Shown: positions 45,612 to 54,654, counted from the first letter of the stretch. The stretch: 64,000 nt of DNA from CAYWXK01 sp964462515 (GCA_964462515.1 CAYWXK010000004.1:70457-134456), one strand, 5' to 3'. The notes: generated from the sequence alone by a model not told the origin. Program-made: numbers and translations.

Positions 45612-45631
45612 ATTCCCGCCTGCGCGGGAAT
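45612..45631. repeat. Hairpin ATTCCCGC-ctgc-GCGGGAAT
   Basis: Perfect 8-bp stem between gap and pgk, in the widespread form GGATTCCCGCCTGCGCGGGA. Could slow transcription, but it lacks a T-tract. Confidence 0.6.
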
Positions 45632-45687
45632 GACAAAAAAGTGATACTCACTTTTTGGAAACGGCATTAGATTAGTGATTTGTCTTT

Positions 45688-46704
45688 TTACAACAGCTTT
45701 GCTAATCTTTCCATAATATCGACGGTGCGGTTTGAATAGCCCCACTCATTGTCGTACCAACTGATGACCTTGACCACTTTGCCCTTGACTATTGTAAGCA
45801 GAGAATCAAAAATGCTCGAAGCGGGATTGTTGATAATGTCACTGCTGACGATTGGCTCATCGCAATAAACAAGATAGCCCTTCATCGGCCCATCTGCTGC
45901 CTTTTTCATTGCAGCATTCACATCGGCAACAGTAACGTCCTTTTTGACATTGACGACCAAATCGACAACGCTTCCAACCGGCACGGGGACACGGATTGCA
46001 AAACCATCGAGCTTGCCTTCAAGCTCCGGGATTACCTTGCCGATTGCCCTGGCGGCGCCGGTGCTGGTCGGTATGATATTGACCGCTGCGGCACGGGCAC
46101 GGCGAAGGTCTTTGTGAATCTGGTCGGCAACACGCTGGTCGTTGGTGTATGCGTGAATTGTGGTCATCACGCCGTTTTCGATGCCGAACGCATCGTTAAG
46201 GACCTTGGCTATCGGCGCAAGGCAGTTGGTCGTGCAGCTTGCATTGGATACGCAGTTAATTTTCTTTGTCAGCGTTTTATCGTTGACGCCCATAACAATC
46301 GTCGCCTCGATATTGTCCTTCGCCGGGACTGTCAGCACTACCTTGCCGGCACCGGCCTTGAGGTGGTCGGCGTAGCCGCCTTTCGGCGATTCGGCAGATG
46401 TGAATATGCCGGTCGATTCGCATACAATTTTTACGCCCATATCCTTCCAGGGCAGTTCCGTAGGATTTTTAACAGCCAAAACCTTGATGGCCTTGCCGTT
46501 AATGACGAGCGAATCGTCCTTGGCCTCGACTGTGCCGCCCCACTTGCCTTCGACCGTGTCGTATTTGAATAGATGCGCCAGACTCTTGGCGTCCGAAAGG
46601 TCATTGACGGCGACCAGTTCCAAATCGCCTTTTCTCTGCATAATGATTCTTGTTACGGCCCTGCCGATTCTTCCGAATCCGTTAATTGCAACCTTTGTTG
46701 CCAT
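45688..46704 (-). CDS. gap: Glyceraldehyde-3-phosphate dehydrogenase, type I
   Basis: 338 residues. INGFGRIGRAVTRI at the N-terminus, active-site cysteine in VSNASCTTNCLAPIAKVL near 155, the catalytic histidine in TTIHAYTNDQ near 182, and SWYDNEWGYSNRTVD near 316. AAGGAG lies upstream of the ATG. Gap-pgk order is usual. Confidence 0.97.
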   Translation of the reverse strand: MATKVAINGFGRIGRAVTRIIMQRKGDLELVAVNDLSDAKSLAHLFKYDTVEGKWGGTVEAKDDSLVINGKAIKVLAVKNPTELPWKDMGVKIVCESTGIFTSAESPKGGYADHLKAGAGKVVLTVPAKDNIEATIVMGVNDKTLTKKINCVSNASCTTNCLAPIAKVLNDAFGIENGVMTTIHAYTNDQRVADQIHKDLRRARAAAVNIIPTSTGAARAIGKVIPELEGKLDGFAIRVPVPVGSVVDLVVNVKKDVTVADVNAAMKKAADGPMKGYLVYCDEPIVSSDIINNPASSIFDSLLTIVKGKVVKVISWYDNEWGYSNRTVDIMERLAKLL

Positions 46705-47102
46705 ATCTTTTTCTCCTTTTCCAATACTGATAATGCGGTTTTTGCCGGTTTAATGGTTTCTCACTCCGTAAGAACGGCCTTTCACTTACGGGTCTAATAA
46801 CAAACAAGAAATGATACTTTATTTATAAACTGACAACCTGTCAAGAGTTTATTGCGGTTTGTTTTTTGCTATGGATGAGGCCTCTGGCTGCGGTATCGCC
46901 CAGTGGCTCATCCATCGAGAATCGAGCATTGCTTGTCCGCCATCCTGTCCTTCGTAGCGCACCTGTCCTTCGTAGCATCTGCGAAGAAGGAAGCGAAGGC
47001 GGAAGTATCGAGTATCACTTCTTGCATTTTTTAAGGCACAATACACCGATACCGAGAAGCATCAGCGAGGTAGGTTTACCCTCCGAAATCAAAGCTAATT
47101 CC
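46705..47102. other. Intergenic stretch with dispersed repeat
   Basis: 398 bases upstream of gap and downstream of the HAF gene. It holds a perfect inverted repeat TGGATGAG ... CTCATCCA (46872-46914) and the recO-type element. No gene seen. Confidence 0.5.
46912..47017. repeat. Dispersed element, intergenic copy of the recO insert
   Basis: Arms ATCGAGCATTGCTTGTCCGC and GGCGGAAGTATCGAGTATC match the copy inside recO; the middle differs and repeats the word TGTCCTTCGTAGC twice. Confidence 0.7.
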
Positions 47103-48218
47103 TTATCTTCGCCTCCGGCGAAGGGCAAAAACACCGACGACCATCAAAAGCGCGGAGGCGGGCTCAGGTATTAAAAGATATGCGTGATAATCACCAGCAG
47201 GATTTTCCCCATAACCTACTATCCAGCCGTATTCATTTATCGAATAGGCCCTTTTCAAAGTCCAGCCACAGGAAGTATCTATAAGTGTATTAAGGTCTAT
47301 ATTGTTCCCAGCCCCCGTAGGATCAAATAAAATTGCTCGTTCATAACTTGATCTGTTTTCTGCCCAACCCACAATATATCCTTGGTCGTTAATGGAAAAA
47401 GCCCAACTATCATATCCGCTGGGTAGTGTGCCGAGGTCTATATTATTTCCGTTGTTCGTTGGGTCAAATAAAGTCGCACGCCAAGTATTATAAGCAGGGT
47501 CATACTCTTTTCCGACGATCTGTCCGTTGTTGTTGATTGAATGCGCTCGGCCGAAGGGGTGCCCAGGAGTGCCAAGGTCAATATTATTTCCACTACCCGT
47601 CGGGTTAAACAAAGTCGCACGCTCATAACCCGATCTGTTTATTGCCACGCCAACAATCTGCCCGCTGTCATTGATCGAAAAGGCCCAACTTTCTTTACCT
47701 CCGAGAGTACCGAGGTCTATATTATTTCCCTGACCAGTTGGGTCAAATAAAGTCGCACGTTCTCTTCTCGCACTGTCGTGAGCGTATCCAACGATTTGCT
47801 CTTTGTTGTTGATTGAGTAGGCCCAACTATCGTATCCACCGAGTAGTGTGCCGAGGCTGATATTGTTAGCTCCGCCTGTTGGGTCAAACAAAGTCGCAAG
47901 TCTAACATCCAAGCTATTTTTTGCCGCTCCCACGATCTGGCCCCTGTTATTGATTGAACTGGCAGAACTCCAGTCACCACCGAGCGTACCAAGGTTTATA
48001 TTTTTGCCCTTGCCTGTTACGTCAAATAAAGTCGCAAGATGAAAATTTGTGATGGGTATTCCCGCTTCTCCTACGACCTGCCCTATGTCATTGATTGACC
48101 AGGCCCAGCTTTCTGGGCCACCGATTGTGCCGAGGTCTATGACTTTGTAGAATGCGTTTGAGCAGGCGGGCAAAAATAGGGTGATGATAAGCAGCGGAAT
48201 TAAACTATCTCTTTTCAT
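47103..48218 (-). CDS. HAF-repeat protein with PEP-CTERM sorting signal
   Basis: 371 residues. Signal peptide with a Cys near 19 (LFLPACSNAFYKV). Seven tandem repeats of about 46 residues with the pattern DLGTLGG...SWAFSINDxGQIVG...ATLFDPTGxGNN, the HAF repeat. C-terminus IPEPASALLMVVGVFAL followed by five arginines is a PEP-CTERM signal, so the protein should be exported and sorted by an exosortase, which is not in the window. Surface or biofilm role is inferred. Confidence 0.9.
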   Translation of the reverse strand: MKRDSLIPLLIITLFLPACSNAFYKVIDLGTIGGPESWAWSINDIGQVVGEAGIPITNFHLATLFDVTGKGKNINLGTLGGDWSSASSINNRGQIVGAAKNSLDVRLATLFDPTGGANNISLGTLLGGYDSWAYSINNKEQIVGYAHDSARRERATLFDPTGQGNNIDLGTLGGKESWAFSINDSGQIVGVAINRSGYERATLFNPTGSGNNIDLGTPGHPFGRAHSINNNGQIVGKEYDPAYNTWRATLFDPTNNGNNIDLGTLPSGYDSWAFSINDQGYIVGWAENRSSYERAILFDPTGAGNNIDLNTLIDTSCGWTLKRAYSINEYGWIVGYGENPAGDYHAYLLIPEPASALLMVVGVFALRRRRR

Positions 48219-48566
48219 CGAACCTCTCCTTAAATAAATAATATTGGCGCAGACCTTTACCTTCCAATTGTCACATCCGTGTGGAAATTAACCAGCCGAA
48301 GGCGGGCCGCTCCTTCGTTGAACGCATCTGTTATTATTATTTATTTTAGAGCAAACTTATTATAAGTCAAGGAAAAAATGCGGTTTTTGTGTCCTTTTTG
48401 AGAAAATTTTAGGCGTGTAAGTGAAATTTTTACACTTCACCATCAAACCTTATCTTATCCCATTCGACAAAAGGTGGAGCAGCAACAGTCTCCATTTCAA
48501 ATCTGGGTTATCCCGGTTGAAGTGAATTGAACAGGCGGATGTCTGAGTTATCCGCCCGTTCAACTA
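48219..48566. other. Intergenic stretch between HAF gene and selD operon end
   Basis: 348 bases. Besides the palindrome at its right end I see only an AT-rich part that should carry the HAF gene promoter; no gene. Confidence 0.4.
48527..48563. repeat. Long inverted repeat after the selD operon
   Basis: TTGAACAGGCGGAT and ATCCGCCCGTTCAA pair over 14 bp with one mismatch and a 9-nt loop, right after the selD stop. No T-tract follows, so a simple intrinsic terminator is not certain. Confidence 0.55.
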
Positions 48567-50189
48567 TCATAGGGCACAAGGGGTATTCTTGATTTGCTCG
48601 TAGAAGACCATAGCCGGTGAGCCGGCGAAGCTGACACCCATCCAGGCGGCCTCATCAATCTCGGTCTGTGTGAAGCCTTTAGCTCTGGCGTTTTTTAAGT
48701 GCATCTTCAGGCAGGGTTCACACCGCATAGCAACCGACAGGGCAATGGCGATGGCCTGTTTGGTATAGGCATCCAAACCGTGAGGAGCACTTGCAGAAGC
48801 GAGGAAGTCTTTGAATTTGGCCTGAATTTGAGCTATTTCATCGTCCCTGTCGGCACCTGAGACGGCAGGGGTTACAGCATCTGAACAACAGAGGACTTCT
48901 TCGTCTCTCGGCCTTCGTCGCTCGTCGCTCGTGCCTCGTTCCTCGCTGACCGCTATAGGTTTTGTATCAAGTTTTGTCGCGGGTATTTTGCGGCTGCCGG
49001 TAGTTCGCAAGTGAATAAGCCCTGAGCCTTTTCCTGAACAATTGCCGATGATGGCGGCGAAAATTTTTTCTTTGCGCAGGGCTTTGAGGAACTTATCGGC
49101 GCTCTTTTCTGCAATTGCGACTAAGAGTCCGCCGGAGGTTTGTGCATCGTAGCATATATCGACCATTTCCTGTGGGAGTGAATCAGCCGGTCTTACACGG
49201 GTGCCGCAGGATTCTCTATTACGTTCGATGGCGCCGGGTAGTATTCCCGCAGCGGCCAACTGAAGCACGCCGGGCAATAGTGGGATGTCATCCCATATCA
49301 GCTCGACATCGACGCCGCTGGCTGAAGCCATTTCAGCCAGATGGCCGAGTAAGCCAAAACCGGTTATATCAGTGCAGGCGTGAGCGCCAAACTCGACCAT
49401 AAGCTCGGATGCCTTTTTATTAAGAGAGGTCATTGAGTAGGTTGATGCCTCGATACTGGCAGCATCTGCACGGCCAATCTGCGAGGCAAATGCAATGATT
49501 CCTGTGCCGAGCGGTTTTGTGAGAATGAGAATGTCGCCGGGTTTTGCAGCAGCGTTTGTTACTACCTTGTCTTTATCTATGATGCCTGTAACGGCGAAGC
49601 CCGCCTTGATTTCGCTGTCGTCGATGCTGTGGCCGCCGATGATTGCAACTCCTGCCTCTTTCATTTTGTCGATGCCGCCGCAGAGGATATCGAACATAAC
49701 ATTGTCGGGAATTTTGCGAACAGGAAATCCGATTACGGAAAGTGCGGTCAGAGGTGTCCCGCCCATAGCATAGATGTCACTTACCGAATTAGCTGCCGCC
49801 ACCTGTCCGAACATATAAGGGTCATCTACCGATGGGGTAAAAACATCGACGGTCTGCACCAGTGCCTTGCCGTTACCCATATCATAAATGCCGGCATCAT
49901 CTCCTGCTGGCACACCAACTAACACACGAGGGTCATCGATGACAGGCAAATTTTTGAGGACCTGTTTTAGAAAGGTCTGGTCTATTTTGGAAGCGCAGCC
50001 CGCCTTTTCGACCAGCCTTGTCAACTGCACCTTCCCCGTAGGAGCTTCAAGCCGTTCGCCGGCACATAAGCATATATCCTTTTCTTTGAATATGTCACAG
50101 GGACAGGGTTTCTTGGGGTCGCATATACAGTGTCCAAGCCGGATGGAACGCTGCATAACTCCTTTTCTTCTTTCTAAATTCTTTGCCAT
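48567..50189 (-). CDS. selD: Selenophosphate synthetase SelD with three-CxC N-terminus and AhpD-like C-terminal domain
   Basis: 540 residues from the ATG with GAGG 5 nt upstream. Residues about 19-43 hold three CxC pairs (HCICDPKKPCPCDIFKEK, then ICLCAGE), an unusual likely metal site. Residues about 50-390 are SelD: AGCASK (the family Cys and Lys), TVDVFTPSVDDPYMFGQVAA, YAMGGTP, GGHSIDDSEIKAGFAVTG, ACTDITGFGLLGHLAE and YDAQTSGGLL. Then a repeat-coded linker of about 45 residues and, at about 450-540, an AhpD/carboxymuconolactone-type domain with the redox pair RCEPCLKMH. SelD makes selenophosphate from selenide and ATP. Last gene of the operon; two candidate selenoproteins lie upstream. Confidence 0.92.
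   Translation of the reverse strand: MAKNLERRKGVMQRSIRLGHCICDPKKPCPCDIFKEKDICLCAGERLEAPTGKVQLTRLVEKAGCASKIDQTFLKQVLKNLPVIDDPRVLVGVPAGDDAGIYDMGNGKALVQTVDVFTPSVDDPYMFGQVAAANSVSDIYAMGGTPLTALSVIGFPVRKIPDNVMFDILCGGIDKMKEAGVAIIGGHSIDDSEIKAGFAVTGIIDKDKVVTNAAAKPGDILILTKPLGTGIIAFASQIGRADAASIEASTYSMTSLNKKASELMVEFGAHACTDITGFGLLGHLAEMASASGVDVELIWDDIPLLPGVLQLAAAGILPGAIERNRESCGTRVRPADSLPQEMVDICYDAQTSGGLLVAIAEKSADKFLKALRKEKIFAAIIGNCSGKGSGLIHLRTTGSRKIPATKLDTKPIAVSEERGTSDERRRPRDEEVLCCSDAVTPAVSGADRDDEIAQIQAKFKDFLASASAPHGLDAYTKQAIAIALSVAMRCEPCLKMHLKNARAKGFTQTEIDEAAWMGVSFAGSPAMVFYEQIKNTPCAL
48898..48948. repeat. CTCGTCGCTCGTGCCTCG low-complexity repeat in the selD linker
   Basis: Codes the Arg/Glu-rich stretch (EERGTSDERRRPRDEE) between the SelD and AhpD-like domains. 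Same family of CGTGACTCGTGA words as at 54495-54560 and 63850-63881. Confidence 0.55.
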
Positions 50190-50199
50190 AAAATCCTCG

Positions 50200-50982
50200 T
50201 TAATTATGAGTAATCTGATTAGATGCCAGAATAGCCGCACCGAGTGCGCCGGTCATCTGGGGGTCAGGGGATATGGTGACACCCTGACCGAGAGCAGACT
50301 TTAGCGCAGTATCCATCCCTGAAACAAGTGCAACGCCGCCGGTGAAAACGACAGGTAAGTCGATATTGCGGCCGGCCAGCGCGCTGACGCGTGCGGCGAT
50401 AGCTCCCTGAACGCCAGCGATAATGTCTTCTCTTTGTGTGCCGGAGGCAAGCAGGCCGATGATTTCTGTTTCGGCGAACACAACACACATACTACTTATT
50501 GGGACGCGATGGCGGCTTTTTTCAGCAAGCTCGCCGAGAGACCCGATATCAACACCAAGCCGCTTGGCAACAACCTCAAGAAATCGCCCTGTGCCGGCGG
50601 CGCAGCGGTCGTTCATAGCAAAATCCCGCACTTTGCCGTATTTGTCCAAGTGTATGAGCTTGCTATCTTCCCCGCCGATGTCGATGATTGTCATAGCGTT
50701 CGGGACAAGGTGACGCACCCCGACAGCGTGACAGGTGATTTCCGTTATCGTTGTATCGGCGATACTGACCGCATTTCTTCCGTAGCCTGTTGCCACGATT
50801 CTGGTAACATTTTTTCTTTTGACGCCTTTACTTTTTAGAAGTCTTTGAAAAAGTTTCTGTGTGAGCTTATCCTGTTCGACTCCCTGGTCGGTCAGTCCTT
50901 TTGCCACAACCTGCAAAGTATCGGCTTCCATCAGGACGATTTTTATTGTTCTTGAGCCGGCGTCAATTCCTGCACAAATCAT
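50200..50982 (-). CDS. ASKHA ATPase activator of 2-hydroxyacyl-CoA dehydratase/double-cubane enzymes
   Basis: 260 residues, BadF/BcrA/HgdC family. AGIDAGSRTIKIVLM at the N-terminus and IIDIGGEDSKLIHLD near 100 are the nucleotide-binding motifs; NDRCAAGTGRF near 128 and SSMCVVFAETEIIG near 168 supply the two cysteines by which the homodimer holds one [4Fe-4S] cluster. The family couples ATP hydrolysis to pushing an electron of very low potential onto a partner enzyme. Overlaps the partner gene upstream by 4 nt. It is the only activator for three potential partners here. Confidence 0.94.
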   Translation of the reverse strand: MICAGIDAGSRTIKIVLMEADTLQVVAKGLTDQGVEQDKLTQKLFQRLLKSKGVKRKNVTRIVATGYGRNAVSIADTTITEITCHAVGVRHLVPNAMTIIDIGGEDSKLIHLDKYGKVRDFAMNDRCAAGTGRFLEVVAKRLGVDIGSLGELAEKSRHRVPISSMCVVFAETEIIGLLASGTQREDIIAGVQGAIAARVSALAGRNIDLPVVFTGGVALVSGMDTALKSALGQGVTISPDPQMTGALGAAILASNQITHN

Positions 50983-52361
50983 CTTTTCCTCCGTTCTATG
51001 ACAGTTTCCACAATCGCCTCCAAACGAGTCCGCAAAGTCGGCTGTATTGAGTCGGTCAGCGGCGGCACCTCAATTTCTACCACAGGAATACCGAGCTTGT
51101 CACGGACAATTTCACCGATGACCTGGCCTTCCAGCGCGCAGTGACTTGCACCGGGGATTCGGGAAATAATAAGAGCCTCGGCGCCAAAAGTATTGATGTC
51201 GGCGCTTATGCGGCTTGCCCTGTCGGCTGATGAGCCTACCATAGGGTCGGCAAGGGCCATTTGCGATAAAGCCTCGAGCGGCGGCAGGTCTTGCGGAATT
51301 ACGTCGAGTGCGTGTGTGAAAAGATAGTCGGTGCCGCATATTCTGCCGCCGCAATCCTCAAGCAGGTTCATTACCTGTAAATCGGCCACTGGATTGACCC
51401 AGAAGATGCGGGCAGTATCGGCAGAAAGAAAACCAATTCCTGCCTTCGCCCGGGTTTTAACTTCTTCAAGCAGAGCTTGTAAAACGGCAATCGTTTCGTT
51501 TTGGTCCGAACAAAAATGTATTGACAGCATCTCTGCGATAAGCATTTCGAGAGCAGGCATAGGACACAGAGGAGCGGTGAAGACAAGCTGTCGCAATTCG
51601 GCAAGAAGCGAGCGAACCTGATTTGCCTTTTTGATACCGGCTGAAAGTTTTTTATCATCTAAATATGCGCCTGCCAAATCTTCCAGAGCGGTTTTAATGC
51701 GCGCAAGCTCGGATTTAACGAATTCGACCTGGGGTTTTGCTGCTGAGAATCCGCCCGGAAGTTTGACAGCAGGTTCGTCCGGCTCTGGAGTGCGGCGATG
51801 CGGAATCTCCCACCACAAAATAGCGTATCCAAGACCATTTAGACGCTGTGCTATGGCGGAAAAATCATCGCAGGTTGCACCGACGCTGCAAACAAGAAGC
51901 TCCGGTATCGGAAAATGCGCACCTGTAAGAAACGCTCCCAGCATCGCACGAACAGGACAGAAAGATTCATCTATGCCGAGCTTGCCAGCGATACTTAATA
52001 GGCTGGAGTTCAGTTCCATCACGCACGGAATCCACCAGGCGCCATCGGGATTGAAGGCCACAAGATTATCAAATGAATAGGCCATCACCGGTATAGTGCC
52101 TAAATCTTTCATAGTTCCGACCAGTTTCCTGCCGTCGGCGCGGGCCTTATGCAAACGGTCTTCTTCAGTGAGCAGAAAATTCCACAGTCTTAAAGCGGCG
52201 GCTGAATTGTCGTAACGGAGCTTTAGAAGTCGAGTGTCACCATCCTCAACGTGCCGGCTAAGCGGCCCACCATAGCTGGGCTGGGGAACGCCTGCTCTTT
52301 GCAATTGTTGGAACCGCTTGTCCCACTGCTGGAGTGTTATTTGTCCCGGCGTGTCGGTCAT
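50979..52361 (-). CDS. 2-hydroxyacyl-CoA dehydratase-family protein, third member
   Basis: 460 residues. N-terminal helical part, then cysteines in ESFCPVRAMLGAFLTGAHFP near 133 and LLVCSVGATCDDFSAIAQRL near 157, and a C-terminal subdomain with EDCGGRICGTDY near 340 and SRIPGASHCALEGQVIGE near 405. This cysteine layout resembles subunits of the HgdB/BcrBC family. The length and N-terminus differ from the classical alpha and beta subunits. ATGA overlaps on both sides imply tight coupling with the neighbours. Substrate unknown. Confidence 0.8.
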   Translation of the reverse strand: MTDTPGQITLQQWDKRFQQLQRAGVPQPSYGGPLSRHVEDGDTRLLKLRYDNSAAALRLWNFLLTEEDRLHKARADGRKLVGTMKDLGTIPVMAYSFDNLVAFNPDGAWWIPCVMELNSSLLSIAGKLGIDESFCPVRAMLGAFLTGAHFPIPELLVCSVGATCDDFSAIAQRLNGLGYAILWWEIPHRRTPEPDEPAVKLPGGFSAAKPQVEFVKSELARIKTALEDLAGAYLDDKKLSAGIKKANQVRSLLAELRQLVFTAPLCPMPALEMLIAEMLSIHFCSDQNETIAVLQALLEEVKTRAKAGIGFLSADTARIFWVNPVADLQVMNLLEDCGGRICGTDYLFTHALDVIPQDLPPLEALSQMALADPMVGSSADRASRISADINTFGAEALIISRIPGASHCALEGQVIGEIVRDKLGIPVVEIEVPPLTDSIQPTLRTRLEAIVETVIERRKR

Positions 52362-53347
52362 TGAAACATCTCCAGAAATGCGCGAATTCGGTTCGGTGTT
52401 CTTATGTGATGCGTTCGGCTGTCACCACCTACATCAATGTCTAAGACGGATAGTTTAGTCCAATCTTTCAATCGGCCAAGTTCTGCGTGCCAGGTATCGC
52501 ACCATAGATAGCGGCGAAAGATAATTCCGCGTACCGCTCTATCGGCAAGCTTTTGCTTAAGCCAATTATAAAGCTCACTATTTGGCCTGCGAGAAGCATC
52601 CGGAATACTGCCAAAATATGCTCTGCTAATTTCTATTAACGGATTATCACGCAGCCCGCGGCGGTCGAATGTTGCACACATTCCTCGCTCGCCCGTTTCA
52701 GTCGCATCCAGCACTATACCTCCGCCGGACTGCTCAACGATGTCGAATATCTCGAAGTCCTGTTTTACCATTGGCCCGCCGATAATTGCTAACGGAATGC
52801 CGGCGTTTAACGGCTTTATGCTCGATTGTTTGTTAGGTATCTTAGAAGGGCCGTCGCAGTTAAATGCTGCAATCGTTTCTGCATATTGCCTGGCTGATAG
52901 ATTGCTTCTGGCTTCGAGGATTGATTTGCGAGCAGAATCATAAGCGAACATCACTTCTGCAAGGGTTTGGTCTGACGGCGGTTTGCCGCCGAGTCGAATA
53001 AGAAATCGGCCAAGCCGCCTCAGCTCATCCACATACATCTTTTGTGCCGCTATGGTTTGCCAGGTATGCGGCACATTCATAAGAAAGGCTGGAAGGTCGC
53101 ACCTGCGGGTAAGAAGGTCGAAGGCTCTACGCATCTGGTCGCATAATGTTGTCACTATAACCCCGCAAGCAACTTTTTCTGTTATCACTTCGTTGATGAA
53201 ACTGTGGACATAGGGACAAAGGCCTTCTACGATAGCGAGTGGGCCAGTTGCACCTACCGTGCCCGGCATTATTCTACTGGGGCGCAGGCCGTGGGCGGCA
53301 ATCCACTCAGCAGGCACATAAGGGCAGGAGTAAACGATTGCTTTCAT
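52358..53347 (-). CDS. 2-hydroxyacyl-CoA dehydratase-family protein, HgdB-like
   Basis: 329 residues starting at an ATG that overlaps the upstream stop (TAATG), with GGAGGT 10 nt before. Family cysteines: IVYSCPYVPAEWIAAHGLRP near 6-25, LCPYVHSFINEV near 47 and VTTLCDQMRRAFDLL near 70. The C-terminal half has GGPMVKQDFEIFDIVEQSGG and RRYLWCDTWHAEL, as in HgdB-like subunits. Probably pairs with the neighbouring 460-residue protein. Reaction unproved. Confidence 0.86.
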   Translation of the reverse strand: MKAIVYSCPYVPAEWIAAHGLRPSRIMPGTVGATGPLAIVEGLCPYVHSFINEVITEKVACGVIVTTLCDQMRRAFDLLTRRCDLPAFLMNVPHTWQTIAAQKMYVDELRRLGRFLIRLGGKPPSDQTLAEVMFAYDSARKSILEARSNLSARQYAETIAAFNCDGPSKIPNKQSSIKPLNAGIPLAIIGGPMVKQDFEIFDIVEQSGGGIVLDATETGERGMCATFDRRGLRDNPLIEISRAYFGSIPDASRRPNSELYNWLKQKLADRAVRGIIFRRYLWCDTWHAELGRLKDWTKLSVLDIDVGGDSRTHHIRTPNRIRAFLEMFQ

Positions 53348-54627
53348 TAACGGGAACACCTCCGGCCAGTAGTTTTTGCGCGGACTGTTTCAAATAACGC
53401 TTCAACTCTTAAGGCAATCCTTGCCGAATCGGAAGGTGAGTAATCCGTCTCAATGCGAAGGTAAGGGGTGCCAAGCTCTTTCTCTGCCAGCTTTTTAATG
53501 AAGTATGACTCGACATCGTATGTTGTGCAGGTCTGCCAGATAAGGTCGATGATACACTGGGGGCGGTATTGGGCGACCAGCTCGCGGAGGATGTCAAGTC
53601 GGCGGTCATTTTTGGTCATTACCGCGCAGGGTAAGCGGAAATACTTTTCAGCCAGAGCAACTATCGGCTCAGAAGCGGTTTCATCGACATCCTCCAGAAT
53701 GGGTTTAAGTCCGGTGCAATTGTCCATACATACTACGAGGCCGCCGTGGGACTCGATAATATCGAGGACCCGTTCGGCGCCGTGGACCATAGGCACGCCG
53801 GTCATCAACACCCGCACGCGAGAGTTGTTGTCCGGGCCTGCGGCCTGAGATTTGAAGAGTCTAATCGCTTCGGCATATTGTTCAAAGTCGGCATCGATGC
53901 CGGAGATGCTGCTTTTGAATTCCAGAAGCTGCCTGCCGGTCAGCGGAGGTGATTTAGATTTCATCAGTGCTGCCAATTCGCGCCGCAACTGCCGTTCGCG
54001 GTTCATAGTCTTGATGGCCTGCCTTATTTTGCGATTCGTGATTTCGATGTCAAAACGATTTTCGAGTTCTGCTCTAAGTTTGCGCAGCTCGCTTACCCAA
54101 TGCGTCATTGCATCGGTATCGGCTGGTTTCTGCGGCAATTCCAATACATAGACCGGTCGCGTCTCGGCCAGCAGCTCATACATTTTCTTTTTGCCGTCGC
54201 AGGTTGTCTCGACGACAATGAGGTCTGCCATTTCAAGAAACGGATTTTCCTTTTTAAGATGGAAACCATAAGTCGATTTTATCAGTGGACAGAGATTGGC
54301 AGGCAGATGTTCTTCTGCTGGCGGAATCATCTCCGCTGACCCGCCGCACAGACACACAGGGATAGCGTCCGCAGCCATAATCAGCTCACGCGGCGTGTAT
54401 TCGCAGGTAATACCGACTATGCGTTTGCCTCTGGCCTTAGCATCTTTAGCGGACTGGTAGCAGTTCTGTATCATTTTGCTAAACCAGGACAAAGCCGTGA
54501 CCCGTGACTCGTGACCCGTGACTCGTGATTCGAGCGACGAGCGACTGGTTACGAGCGACGGAATGGGCGGGCTGCACGGGTCGGTTGTGCCGATGCGTAT
54601 GTTTTTACTGTTACAATGTCTTTTCAT
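53347..54627 (-). CDS. Double-cubane-cluster-type reductase (HgdB/YjiM-like)
   Basis: 426 residues from the ATG with AGGA 6 nt upstream. Cysteine pattern of the double-cubane family: GITCEYTPRELIMAADAIPV near 73, CLCGG, ANLCPLIKSTYGF near 110, VVETTCDGKKKMYELL near 138, MDNCTGLKPI near 297, and WQTCTTYDVESY near 372. Known members take ATP-driven electrons from a dedicated activator and reduce small molecules; the natural substrate is generally unknown. Residues about 25-48 (SRSSLESRVTGHESRVTALS region) come from low-complexity repeat DNA at the N-terminus. Follows the methyltransferase gene by 27 nt. Confidence 0.88.
   Translation of the reverse strand: MKRHCNSKNIRIGTTDPCSPPIPSLVTSRSSLESRVTGHESRVTALSWFSKMIQNCYQSAKDAKARGKRIVGITCEYTPRELIMAADAIPVCLCGGSAEMIPPAEEHLPANLCPLIKSTYGFHLKKENPFLEMADLIVVETTCDGKKKMYELLAETRPVYVLELPQKPADTDAMTHWVSELRKLRAELENRFDIEITNRKIRQAIKTMNRERQLRRELAALMKSKSPPLTGRQLLEFKSSISGIDADFEQYAEAIRLFKSQAAGPDNNSRVRVLMTGVPMVHGAERVLDIIESHGGLVVCMDNCTGLKPILEDVDETASEPIVALAEKYFRLPCAVMTKNDRRLDILRELVAQYRPQCIIDLIWQTCTTYDVESYFIKKLAEKELGTPYLRIETDYSPSDSARIALRVEALFETVRAKTTGRRCSR
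54495..54560. repeat. CGTGACTCGTGACCCGTGAC low-complexity repeat in double-cubane gene
   Basis: Reads GACCCGTGACTCGTGACCCG on, then CGAGCGACGAGCGAC; lies in frame near the 5' end of the gene. Confidence 0.6.
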
Positions 54628-54654
54628 TTTGCTTCCTGAATCCTGCAATAGTGA

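Noticed and set aside
45612..45631. Rho-independent terminator between gap and pgk
   Set aside because: Stem is strong but no T-run follows on either strand; it matches a common dispersed hairpin.
47200..48150. Tandem DNA repeats as a mobile or CRISPR element
   Set aside because: They are the seven HAF protein repeats, in frame.
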